Positions 50,072 through 58,902 of a stretch of 64,000 bases of DNA are shown here, one piece after another. Location: positions 1 through 64,000 of the forward strand of contig CAMBQN010000007.1 in NCBI GenBank assembly GCA_945870025.1, read 5' to 3'. A program made the translations under genes and the position numbers. Numbering within the stretch: the first letter of the stretch is position 1; each line of letters opens with the position of its first letter. This DNA is from Akkermansia muciniphila. GTDB taxonomy: Bacteria; Verrucomicrobiota; Kiritimatiellia; RFP12; JAAYNR01. The notes below the pieces were generated by a model. It was not told where the DNA came from, did no database searches, and was given only the letters and a program-made list of their open reading frames with translations.

Positions 50072-52339
50072 ATGGCAACGGTCAACAAGAAACACATGAC
50101 GACAAGTGGCAAAGCGGCTCCCAAAAAGGCCGCCAAGCCGGTTCCGGCGGTTCAGCGCCCGCCAGTCAAAAAAGTCGTCGGCAAGACGAAAACGAGTCCG
50201 AAGCCAGCCGCGCCGGCGGCGGTTGCCGCCAAGAACCACCCCAAGCACGCAAAGGGCGCCCCCGCGAAAGCCGTGAAGCCCGCGCCGGCGGCGGCTGCCG
50301 CTGGGCATCACGCGAAAGTATCGACCGCAAAAGCCGCAAAGCCCGTGAAGCCCACGTCGGGCAGCAAGCCGTTGGCCTTGGAGCGCAAGGCTGCCGGTTT
50401 GCAAGGTACCGAGGCCGTTGCGACGGACGTGTTGGAGGAAGGGATCGCCGATGTCACCGATGAGCACGATCTCGTGGCGATCGCCAGCATCGGCGATGAC
50501 TTTGATGCCGACGCCGGGGATGGGGGCGGACTGGATCACGACCCTGGGCACGGGAACGGACACGGAAACGGGCACGGAACCGAACATGAGCATGAGCATG
50601 AGCATGATGACGGTTTCGTGACTGAGGGCGAAGAGTTTGCCGGCCACAATCACATTGAATTCGATGTGGTCGAGAATGAGATCGTGATGGATCCAGACCG
50701 GGCTGCGCTGCGCGCCAAGCGTGAAGACCGCAACGAGCGGATCAAGACGCTGATCAAGCGCGCCGAGGCGCAGGGCTATCTCACGTTCGAGGACGTGAAC
50801 GAGTTGTTGCCGGAATCGGTGATCAAAGACACCGACATCGAGTCGTATCTGGCCATTCTGCGGGGGATGGAGATCGACATCATCGATGCGGCCGAGGTTG
50901 AAAAGTTCCGGAGCGAACATGATTTGGAGGCGCAGCGCACCCGGGGAAGCCGTCTGGATTTCTTCGACGATCCGATCCGGATGTACCTGCATCAGATGGG
51001 GCAGGTGCCGCTGCTGACGCGCGAGCAGGAGGTCGACATCTGCAAGCGGATCGAGTTCTCGGAAGTGGCGATCCGGGAGATGTTTAACGAATTCGCCTTT
51101 ACGGCGAGGCTTTATTTGGAGTTGATCGACCGGCTTGAGAATGGCACGGAGCGGTTTGACCGCGTGGTGACCGACAAGTTCGCTGACAGCCGTGATGTCT
51201 ACATGGAGGGCATTCACAAGCTGAAAAAGGCGCTCCATCTGGTCAAAGGCAAGATCATCCAGGCGCACAAGAGTGTCGAGGCGGCCGGGAATTCCGCAGT
51301 CAAGCGCAAACACGCCACCAAGACACTGGAAAAGGCCCGGCAGGCATTACAGAAGGTTTTTATTGATCTCAGCTTCAAGCAAAAGATCGTCGAGAGCCTG
51401 TGTGTCGAGGCCGATGAAAAGGTCTACAAGCCTTACCGGGCGTTGTTGAACGAGCAGCAGAAGCTCAACAAGCAGCGGGTAACGAAGAAACGCGACGTCG
51501 CTCTGGCCGATGGCGCGGCTCGGATGCGGGTGATGGAACAGGAGTTCGGTATGGCACCTGACGTGTTCATGCCTCGCTTCGAGCACCTGCGCAATGCGAT
51601 GCGTCTGGGACAGAAGGCGCGCACCGAAATGGTGGAAGCCAACCTGCGCCTAGTCATCAGCATCGTGAAGAAGTACATGAACCGCGGACTCTCTTTTCTG
51701 GATCTGATCCAGGAGGGAAATACGGGGTTGATGAAGGCCGTGGAAAAGTTCGAGTACCGCCGCGGCTACAAGTTCAGCACGTACGCCACGTGGTGGATCC
51801 GGCAGGCGGCCACGCGTGCGATCGCGGACCAGGCGCGAACGATTCGCATCCCGGTCCACATGATCGAGACGATCAACAAGCTGTTGCGCGTGCAGAAGAA
51901 ACTCGTGCAGGAGCTGGGGCGCGAGCCCACGCCAGAAGAGGCAGCCGAAGAGATGGCGATTCCCGTCGATCGCGTGCGCGCGGTTTACCGCATGGCCCAG
52001 CAGCCCATCTCGCTGCAAAGCCCTGTGGGTGACGGCGACGACGCTCACTTCGGCGACTTCATCGAAGACAAGTCGGCGGAAAATCCATCGGAGATGACCG
52101 CCTACAGCATGCTGAAGGAACGCCTTCAGGAGGTGCTTACCACGCTGTCCGACCGCGAAAAGCAGGTTTTGGATTTTCGTTTCGGATTGACCGACGGCTA
52201 TTCGCGGACATTGGAAGAGGTGGGCAAGCAATTCAACGTGACGCGCGAGCGCATTAGGCAGATCGAGGCCAAAGCATTGCGCAAGCTGCGTCATCCCACA
52301 CGGTTGCGTAAACTGGAAGGTTTTTTGGAGACGCGCTGA
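50072..52339 (+). CDS. rpoD: RNA polymerase sigma factor RpoD with Lys/Ala-rich and His-rich N-terminal extension
   Basis: [40 protein letters not shown]-terminal [50 protein letters not shown]. Confidence 0.97.
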   Translation: MATVNKKHMTTSGKAAPKKAAKPVPAVQRPPVKKVVGKTKTSPKPAAPAAVAAKNHPKHAKGAPAKAVKPAPAAAAAGHHAKVSTAKAAKPVKPTSGSKPLALERKAAGLQGTEAVATDVLEEGIADVTDEHDLVAIASIGDDFDADAGDGGGLDHDPGHGNGHGNGHGTEHEHEHEHDDGFVTEGEEFAGHNHIEFDVVENEIVMDPDRAALRAKREDRNERIKTLIKRAEAQGYLTFEDVNELLPESVIKDTDIESYLAILRGMEIDIIDAAEVEKFRSEHDLEAQRTRGSRLDFFDDPIRMYLHQMGQVPLLTREQEVDICKRIEFSEVAIREMFNEFAFTARLYLELIDRLENGTERFDRVVTDKFADSRDVYMEGIHKLKKALHLVKGKIIQAHKSVEAAGNSAVKRKHATKTLEKARQALQKVFIDLSFKQKIVESLCVEADEKVYKPYRALLNEQQKLNKQRVTKKRDVALADGAARMRVMEQEFGMAPDVFMPRFEHLRNAMRLGQKARTEMVEANLRLVISIVKKYMNRGLSFLDLIQEGNTGLMKAVEKFEYRRGYKFSTYATWWIRQAATRAIADQARTIRIPVHMIETINKLLRVQKKLVQELGREPTPEEAAEEMAIPVDRVRAVYRMAQQPISLQSPVGDGDDAHFGDFIEDKSAENPSEMTAYSMLKERLQEVLTTLSDREKQVLDFRFGLTDGYSRTLEEVGKQFNVTRERIRQIEAKALRKLRHPTRLRKLEGFLETR

Positions 52340-52558
52340 GGCGGAGACGGCGGACCGGCCTGTTGCCGGCCCGCCCCAGCAGGCCGTTCTCCTGTTTATG
52401 AGCGGCTTGTGTTGCAGTGCGCGCTTCCGGTTGAAGCATCCGGAGTTTATTAACAGAAGCAGGGCCGAAAAGGCCCGTTGAGGAGGTTGGTTGTGCAAGA
52501 CGATGTGCAAGTATGTGTGGTTCCCGTTTGCGATGTTTCGAGTTTTCTGCAAAAGCCC

Positions 52559-52948
52559 ATGGTTAAAGAGATCGGATTATCGTTATTAGCGTTCATCCTG
52601 CTGGCTGTGCTGATCCGCAGCTTCATCGCGCGCGGCAAGAGGCGCGGCGGTGGACGGGGGCGTGGCGGCAGCACGGGCGGCGGGAACGGCTCCTGCGTGG
52701 AAATCTATGTCGGCAATCTGAGCTATGACATGACCGAGGCGCAATTGCGTCAAGCCTTCGAGAAGTACGGCACCGTCCAATCGGCTCGTATCATCGAGAA
52801 TCGCTATAACAAGAAGTCCAAGGGGTTCGGTTTTGTGGAGATGCCGGTGCGGTCCGAGGCCGAATCTGCGGTTAAGGCGCTGCATGACAAGGATGTCATG
52901 GGACGTAAAATGCGGGTCAACGAGGCCAAGAACAAGACGCGCGATTAA
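52559..52948 (+). CDS. RRM-domain RNA-binding protein with N-terminal TM helix and RG-rich linker
   Basis: LSLLAFILLAVLIRSFIARGKRRGGGRGRGG then IYVGNLSYDMTEAQLRQAFEKYGTV...KGFGFVEM. Confidence 0.88.
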   Translation: MVKEIGLSLLAFILLAVLIRSFIARGKRRGGGRGRGGSTGGGNGSCVEIYVGNLSYDMTEAQLRQAFEKYGTVQSARIIENRYNKKSKGFGFVEMPVRSEAESAVKALHDKDVMGRKMRVNEAKNKTRD

Positions 52949-52977
52949 TCCGGCGGGAGCACGGAGCGGGCGCGACC

Positions 52978-53601
52978 ATGGGGATATGGCAAGACATGCC
53001 GGCTGTCGAGGCCGAGATCACGGCGCTCGATTTCGAGACCACCGGTTCCGTTCCGGGCTGGCCGGTCGAACCCTGGCAGCTCGGTCTGGTCAGGTTACGC
53101 GGCGGACGGGTGATTGCCGAAAGCCGCGTGAGCCTGTTGCTTCGAATTGATGCGGGCCGGCCGTTCAACCCGCACGCGCCCGGACGCCATGCGCACCTGC
53201 GCGATGCGTTGGCGTGTGCGCCCGCACTGGCCGAACACTGGCGCGGATTGGTTGAGACGTGGCTAGGAGGACGGCCTCTGGCGGCGCACAATGTCGGCAC
53301 CGAACGGACCGTCCTGCGTCGCGCCGCACCGCTGCATCCGTTGGGACCCTGGATCGACACGCTGGCGCTGACCCGGCTGGCCTATCCAGGTCTGCCCGAC
53401 CACGGGCTGGAAGCCGTGATCGGAAACTTGGGATTGGAGGGTCGCCTGCGCGCGGTTTCCCCTCAGGGCGAGGCGCACGATGCCGGTTACGACGCCTGCG
53501 CTTGCGCCGTTCTGCTCGAGCACCTGCTGGCGCTTCCGCGCTGGGAACGGGTCACACTCGGCGCATTGGCCGTAACTTCCCGACGTCAGGCGGCTCGATA
53601 A
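52978..53601 (+). CDS. DnaQ-like 3'-5' exonuclease
   Basis: ITALDFETTGSVPGWP, LAAHNVGTERTVLRR, AHDAGYDACACAVLLEHLL. Confidence 0.8.
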   Translation: MGIWQDMPAVEAEITALDFETTGSVPGWPVEPWQLGLVRLRGGRVIAESRVSLLLRIDAGRPFNPHAPGRHAHLRDALACAPALAEHWRGLVETWLGGRPLAAHNVGTERTVLRRAAPLHPLGPWIDTLALTRLAYPGLPDHGLEAVIGNLGLEGRLRAVSPQGEAHDAGYDACACAVLLEHLLALPRWERVTLGALAVTSRRQAAR

Positions 53602-53618
53602 CCTCGATAAACACAAGA

Positions 53619-53645
53619 GGCGCTTGCAAAACCCCTGCAAGCGCC
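53619..53645. repeat. 10-bp stem hairpin GGCGCTTGCA-N7-TGCAAGCGCC
   Basis: Perfect inverted repeat; possible terminator or composite-element boundary. Confidence 0.8.
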
Positions 53646-53728
53646 GGTTTCAGGTTTCAGTGTTCAGGTTTCAGGAAGACGCAACATCGTGTGGTTCATT
53701 CTGACACCCGAAACCTGACACCTGAACA
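53646..53728. repeat. Degenerate heptamer (GTTTCAG) hairpin array
   Basis: ggtttcaggtttcagtgttcaggtttcagg ... gacacccgaaacctgacacctgaacac. Confidence 0.85.
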
Positions 53729-53730
53729 CT

Positions 53731-53759
53731 CCGCTTGCAAAACAGGGTTTTGCAAGCGG
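53731..53759. repeat. 12-bp stem hairpin CCGCTTGCAAAA..TTTTGCAAGCGG
   Basis: Perfect inverted repeat related to that at 53619-53645. Confidence 0.85.
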
Positions 53760-53867
53760 CTCACAAATAATGCACTTTCCCGCATCTTTGCGATTGCCAA
53801 TTGCAAAAAGGGTGGTATCATACACGGCGTTCACAACTGATTGAGTTTTTAAAGAGAAAGCAGAGCG

Positions 53868-54023
53868 ATGAGCCAGCATACCAGTCTCAGAGGTTCCGGG
53901 AAGATCACAGTCAAGCGCAACGTGCTCAAGCGTTTTGAGCGCGTCAATGTGCTCAAAGAACGCGGCCAGTGGAAGGTGGGCGACCGCGGTCTCGGTTTGC
54001 GCAAGACCAAGCCGTCCGCCTAG
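53868..54023 (+). CDS. Small basic protein (51 aa), Chlamydiae/Verrucomicrobia small basic protein family; absent from the supplied ORF track
   Basis: Manual translation MSQHTSLRGSGKITVKRNVLKRFERVNVLKERGQWKVGDRGLGLRKTKPSA*; AGAGAAAG upstream as possible RBS. Confidence 0.85.
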   Translation: MSQHTSLRGSGKITVKRNVLKRFERVNVLKERGQWKVGDRGLGLRKTKPSA

Positions 54024-54097
54024 TTGGCAGGGTAATAAGACTGTCTGGTTGTTGTTTGTCGGGCGACGCCAGCGCCGGGCGGTCAGGGGGTTTGCAG

Positions 54098-55303
54098 ATG
54101 GACAACCTCTTGCCGGCCAAACCTTGCCGTGTTGTCGACTCCCAAGTTCACGGCCCTCCCACGGGTGTCGCTTTTGCGCGTTGCAACGGATACGATTCCG
54201 GTGTGCTCTCGGCTGCGTTGGATCGGGTGCTCGCGCCGTTGGGAGGGATGACGGCCTTCGTGCGCTCTGGCTGCCGCGTTCTCGTTAAACCCAACCTCCT
54301 GACGGACCGGCCTCCCGAGGCTGCGGTCACCACCCATCCCGAGCTGGTGAGGCAGGTGATTCGGCGGCTCAAAGCCGCTGGCGCCGTGGTCGTGGTGGCC
54401 GACAGTCCTGCTTTTGTCACGCAAGTGGAACAGGTCTGGCGTGTCACGGGCATGCAGGCCGTCTGCGCTGAAGAGGGCGTTCCCCTGCTCTGCATGGAGG
54501 CTGCGCCGCTGACTACGCTCTCGCATGACGGCTACACGTTTTCCGTCAGCAACCTCGCCCTGAACGCCGACCTGATCGTCAATCTGCCCAAGGTCAAGAG
54601 CCACAGCCTGACGGTTCTCACGGCAGCCGTAAAAAATTTCTACGGCGTCATTCCCGGCCACCTGAAGACCGAACTGCACAAAACCCATGCCCGGCCGGAA
54701 CGGTTCGGCGGTTTGGTGCGAGCGATCTGTCGCGCGATGCCAACCTCGCTCACCATCGCCGACGGCGTGCTGGCCATGGAAGGTGACGGTCCCTCGTCGG
54801 GCACCCCGGTGCCGTTGAACTTTCTCGCCGCCTCGGCCGACCCTTTTGCACTCGATCTCGCGCTGTGCGATGTGCTGAGGATCGATCCCGAGCAGGTTCC
54901 GTATCTGGTCGGGCTGTCCCATACGCCCGATTACACCGCTCGCGTGCGATACGGCGAGTGTCCTGATGTGGCGCGCTTCCGTCTGCCCCGCAACACGTCG
55001 CGGCTGGTTTTAAACCTCCTGCCCGACTGGCTGGTGCGACGGATCGGAAAGCTCATCTGGTTCCGACCGGCGTTCGGCTCAGCGTGCGTGCGCTGCGGCA
55101 AATGCGTCACGGCCTGTCCCGTGCACGCTATAGCCTTGCGACCGCGCGGGGTGCCTATACTGAACGGTCCCGCCTGCATCGGATGCTGTTGCTGCCACGA
55201 AGTCTGTCCGGCGCACGTCATCACCATCCGGCCGAGTCCGATCGTGCGACTGGAGCGCCGCGTGGCGCGAGCCTTTGCTATGCCCACGCAAGATGATGCG
55301 TGA
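54098..55303 (+). CDS. DUF362-domain protein with C-terminal 2x[4Fe-4S] ferredoxin domain
   Basis: LVKPNLLTDRPPEAAVTTHPELVRQVIRRLK, NLPKVKSHSLTVLTAAVKNFYGVIPG; CVRCGKCVTACPVHAI and CIGCCCCHEVCPAHVI. Confidence 0.9.
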   Translation: MDNLLPAKPCRVVDSQVHGPPTGVAFARCNGYDSGVLSAALDRVLAPLGGMTAFVRSGCRVLVKPNLLTDRPPEAAVTTHPELVRQVIRRLKAAGAVVVVADSPAFVTQVEQVWRVTGMQAVCAEEGVPLLCMEAAPLTTLSHDGYTFSVSNLALNADLIVNLPKVKSHSLTVLTAAVKNFYGVIPGHLKTELHKTHARPERFGGLVRAICRAMPTSLTIADGVLAMEGDGPSSGTPVPLNFLAASADPFALDLALCDVLRIDPEQVPYLVGLSHTPDYTARVRYGECPDVARFRLPRNTSRLVLNLLPDWLVRRIGKLIWFRPAFGSACVRCGKCVTACPVHAIALRPRGVPILNGPACIGCCCCHEVCPAHVITIRPSPIVRLERRVARAFAMPTQDDA

Positions 55304-55356
55304 CAATCCCTGTCCCACTTCTGTTTCCCATCTCCGGATCGCCAAGGCCCTCCAGC

Positions 55357-57132
55357 TTACTCGAAGGTCAGCTCGTCCAGATTGGCGACGGTTCCAAAAC
55401 TCTGGAGCGCCGCGCCATAGCGGTAAGCGACCTCCAGGCAGAGGGCGCCCATAGCGGTGGTGAAGACGCGTCCTTGGGCCCATGACTCTTTTTCGGGACT
55501 CCAACTTCCCGACTGATGCCCACGCTTGGACTGGTGATCCAGCAACACTTCGCGGATCCGGCGGTTCCAAAAGAGGCGCGGTTCGCCGCCCATGTTGTGC
55601 ATGGCGTACGTGGCATAATACCAGTAGTAGAAGTCCTTTTTCTTGTCCCAGTCGGGCGGGTCTTTCTTGGTTAACTCCGCCGCCCGAACAAGCAGAGGAT
55701 GATTGACCCCCATCCCGTTGAACTGCCGGATCACCATGCCCGCACAGGTCAGCGCCGGACTCCCTCTCCCATAGGAAAGACTGGCGTTGTACTCATAGCT
55801 GACGCCGCCGCTGGAATCGGCCATTCCGCCACGATCCGTGCATTGATCGATGTAGGTCAGCCCCTTGGAGAACACGGCGTGGTCGAATTTGATGTTGGCC
55901 AGTTTGGCGGTCTTGAGCGCCTGCATGAACCAACTGGAAACGGACGTATCGCTCACTAGCCATTTCGTGCTCGGGCCATAATCATAACGCCAACCGCCGT
56001 CCTTTTTGACCGCGCCAACGCAGGCATCCACGGCTCTGCGGGCGGCAATGCCGACTGTCTCATCCGGCGACCGACCGAAGGCTTCGCACAAGGCGATGGT
56101 ACCAATGGCATGCTCGTACATGTTTTGGCTCAAGATCCCGGTTTTGCGATCCTGCTGACTGACGATATGATTGATGGCGCGCAGAACGGCCATGCGGTGC
56201 TCCCCTTTTCGCAAGGTGTTTCCACCGCCCATCAGGGCCAGCGTGGCGAGGCATGTGACTCCGAATTCAGAAACCCCCTTCTGGACGCTGCCCGTCACCG
56301 CTCCGCTCACCGGGACATCATCAGCATCCCATTTATACTGGATCCAAAATCCCTGAGGTTCCTGATGCAGCGCCAACCAGCGCAGGGCCGAGTCCACAGC
56401 CGTTCGCGTCTCCAGCTTGAACCCCCCTCCTCCGCCACCGTAACCGTCGCCGTTTCCAAACAGGTTGATATCCACGGCGCCCAGTTCACCGATCGTGGCT
56501 TGATCTTGATCGCCCAACTGAGCGAAGGCGACCATGAGCTTCGCCCCGGGATTGGGCGATGTGCTGACCAACCCGGCGCGGGCTGAGGGACGTGATATCG
56601 GCTCATCGTACGCCAAGATATCTCCTGGCGATGTCTTCAGCACGGCGATGGGAGTGAGCCGATCAACGCTCACGTCGCCCTGCTCATCCGCCATTTCCTT
56701 GGTTTCATTCAAGTCCAGTTGGGCGCCCTTGACGTTCGCAACGATGTCCATCGTCAATTTGGTTGTCTTGACAACTTCCGTCGGGTTCTCCACCTCCTGT
56801 GGATTGGTGCTGATCTGGATGTTCGGCGTTTGTTGCTCGTCCGAGAAGGCCGGTTGATCCACGACCGTTGGACGCATCATCGGCCGCAGCGGATCCTTGT
56901 ACTCAAACTTCTCAACCTCTTTCGGCGGACGCGGGGCTGAAATTTCGAAGTCTTGGAGCTTGGTCTTGATGCCACTTTTTTCGTGGTAGGCGATCTTCCA
57001 CAACGTAGCGCCGGTCAGCAGGAGCGCCGCCAATCCAACGCCAATCAGCAGGGATCTCTTGTCGAACATCGACTCTTCGTCGACCCTCAACGCGAGCGCT
57101 CCAGTGGAAAGATCCTGTAGAGCTTTTTTCAT
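55357..57132 (-). CDS. Single-TM protein with prenyltransferase/squalene-cyclase-like alpha-toroid C-terminal domain
   Basis: TM near N-terminus, linker, then SALRWLALHQEPQGFW, GGWRYDYGPSTKWLVSDTSVSSWFMQALKTAK. Confidence 0.7.
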   Translation of the reverse strand: MKKALQDLSTGALALRVDEESMFDKRSLLIGVGLAALLLTGATLWKIAYHEKSGIKTKLQDFEISAPRPPKEVEKFEYKDPLRPMMRPTVVDQPAFSDEQQTPNIQISTNPQEVENPTEVVKTTKLTMDIVANVKGAQLDLNETKEMADEQGDVSVDRLTPIAVLKTSPGDILAYDEPISRPSARAGLVSTSPNPGAKLMVAFAQLGDQDQATIGELGAVDINLFGNGDGYGGGGGGFKLETRTAVDSALRWLALHQEPQGFWIQYKWDADDVPVSGAVTGSVQKGVSEFGVTCLATLALMGGGNTLRKGEHRMAVLRAINHIVSQQDRKTGILSQNMYEHAIGTIALCEAFGRSPDETVGIAARRAVDACVGAVKKDGGWRYDYGPSTKWLVSDTSVSSWFMQALKTAKLANIKFDHAVFSKGLTYIDQCTDRGGMADSSGGVSYEYNASLSYGRGSPALTCAGMVIRQFNGMGVNHPLLVRAAELTKKDPPDWDKKKDFYYWYYATYAMHNMGGEPRLFWNRRIREVLLDHQSKRGHQSGSWSPEKESWAQGRVFTTAMGALCLEVAYRYGAALQSFGTVANLDELTFE

Positions 57133-57143
57133 GAGCTGAATTC

Positions 57144-57572
57144 CTATTCCGATACTTCGAGCGTGGCCGATACCTTGGTGATGCCGGCCTGAGCGCAGCA
57201 CCCCATGATCGCGGCGACATGGTCCCACTTGACATCCTTGTCGCCGCGGATGATCACTGACTGTTCACTGTTGCGAACCCGCGCCCGCGTCATGTTGACG
57301 GTCAACGTCGACAGCGTCATCTTCTCATTTTCCACGTGATAATAGGCGTTGCCGCCAGGCAGGTAACGCACATTGACCACGATAGGGCGCGCCGGCGGCT
57401 TGACGCCCGACATCTTCTTGCTCATCTCGGGAAGAGAAATATTGACATCCTGCTCCATCGATTCCACATAGGATGACGTAACCAGCAGGAACAGAATGAT
57501 GGCGAAAATGGCGTCCACCAGGGGCGTCATATCCACATGCATCTCGTGATCGCCTTCGTGACTAAAACCCAT
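57144..57572 (-). CDS. ExbD/TolR-family biopolymer transport protein
   Basis: MHVDMTPLVDAIFAIILFLLVTSSY, VIIRGDKDVKWDHVAAIM. Confidence 0.9.
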   Translation of the reverse strand: MGFSHEGDHEMHVDMTPLVDAIFAIILFLLVTSSYVESMEQDVNISLPEMSKKMSGVKPPARPIVVNVRYLPGGNAYYHVENEKMTLSTLTVNMTRARVRNSEQSVIIRGDKDVKWDHVAAIMGCCAQAGITKVSATLEVSE

Positions 57573-57634
57573 ATCCGGACCCTCCTCGTTGCGGCGCGCG
57601 GGGTTCCGCGCGCCGGGCATACTACGGAAAAAGA

Positions 57635-58813
57635 CTATTCACCCCGGGCTGCGCGCGGGTGGCCGTCCGAAGATTCCGACTCGCCCTGGCCCCTGGCGCG
57701 CTTAATCTTAGCGAGCAGGCTCATGAATCGCTCATGGATCAACTCGCACTCTCCCACGACGAGGCCGAACTTTTGGTTAAAGATAAAATACGCGAACAGC
57801 GCCGGGATGGCCACCATCAACGCCGTCGCCGTTGAGAACAGTTTAACGCGGATACCGGCGGCAAGGAGTGAAGCCTTGGCGGCACCGCTGGTTCCAGCGA
57901 CGCCCTCGAATACGAGCACCATGCCGACGATGGTTCCGAGCAGGCCGAGCAGCGGCGCCGCCACGGCAATCAGGTTCATGGCGCGGATCGGAATACGCAG
58001 GCGGTTGATGTGCGCTCCCGTGGCGACCTCCACCCGACTGCGCACGTCGGCCAGACTTCCATCATCGAAATCATGGGCCATGTGGCGGCAGATGAAGGGC
58101 ATCAGCCCCTTGGCGCCCGTTGACAACTCCTCAAACTGGCCCAAATCGCCCTTCCGCAGCGCGGCCTCTGCGGCAGCCACGAAATCGACCGGGCACTGCG
58201 CCTTCCGACGGTAGATCAGGCAGCCATTGGCGCAAAGAATCACCAGGACGACGAACAAGAAGGCGATGGGATGCAGAAACGGCCCGCCCTGCAGATAAAG
58301 GTCCAGCAGCGTGGTGCGCGTGATGATGGTTTTGGGACCCGCGCCCGAAACGAGCAGCCACCGGCGTGCCGGATCGCTCTGGCCAGCGATTCGCTGGGCG
58401 GTGAAAAGACCGCCTTTGGCGCTCTTCTGCTTGACGGCGACGATCTTGTAGGCCGTCTCCTCGTTCTTATAAAGATCGCCGACTTGCAGCGTGGTGATGT
58501 CGGTCTCGGTCCGGATTTCGAACGTCTTCAGATCGCCGGCCTTCTGGCCCAAATCGCCGCGCAGAATCTTTTCCGCCTCTTCCTGGTTGCCACCGTCGGC
58601 CTTGTCGCCAGAGGGCAGCATGTCCTCCAGCACGGCATCCTTCGCGCCAAGCGCGGCCTTCTCCGTTAAGGCCGTCTTAGCCTCCTTAGCCGGTGCTGGC
58701 GCGAGGGTGCTCTTCGTCTCCTTGGCCGGTGCTGGTGCCTGCGCCCTGACGGACGGAGACCCAAAAACCAAAGCCGCCAGAACCACAGCCACTATCACGA
58801 ATCTATGCTTCAT
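57635..58813 (-). CDS. MotA/TolQ/ExbB proton-channel family protein with signal peptide and long N-terminal periplasmic extension
   Basis: C-terminal AAPLLGLLGTIVGMVLVFEGVAGTSGAAKASLLAAGIRVKLFSTATALMVAIPALFAYFIFNQ. Confidence 0.88.
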   Translation of the reverse strand: MKHRFVIVAVVLAALVFGSPSVRAQAPAPAKETKSTLAPAPAKEAKTALTEKAALGAKDAVLEDMLPSGDKADGGNQEEAEKILRGDLGQKAGDLKTFEIRTETDITTLQVGDLYKNEETAYKIVAVKQKSAKGGLFTAQRIAGQSDPARRWLLVSGAGPKTIITRTTLLDLYLQGGPFLHPIAFLFVVLVILCANGCLIYRRKAQCPVDFVAAAEAALRKGDLGQFEELSTGAKGLMPFICRHMAHDFDDGSLADVRSRVEVATGAHINRLRIPIRAMNLIAVAAPLLGLLGTIVGMVLVFEGVAGTSGAAKASLLAAGIRVKLFSTATALMVAIPALFAYFIFNQKFGLVVGECELIHERFMSLLAKIKRARGQGESESSDGHPRAARGE

Positions 58814-58902
58814 GCTTCCGTTCTCCTTCCGCGCGTTCGCGCTACCCACACTGCTGCGGCGTGAAGCCGCATCTCTCTTCCGTCATGGCGCCCGGAAACC
58901 GG

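Noticed and set aside
50560-50620. Short tandem repeat GAGCATGAGCATGAGCAT as an intergenic array
   Set aside because: In-frame coding repeat within rpoD (HEHEHEH), so treated as a protein feature.
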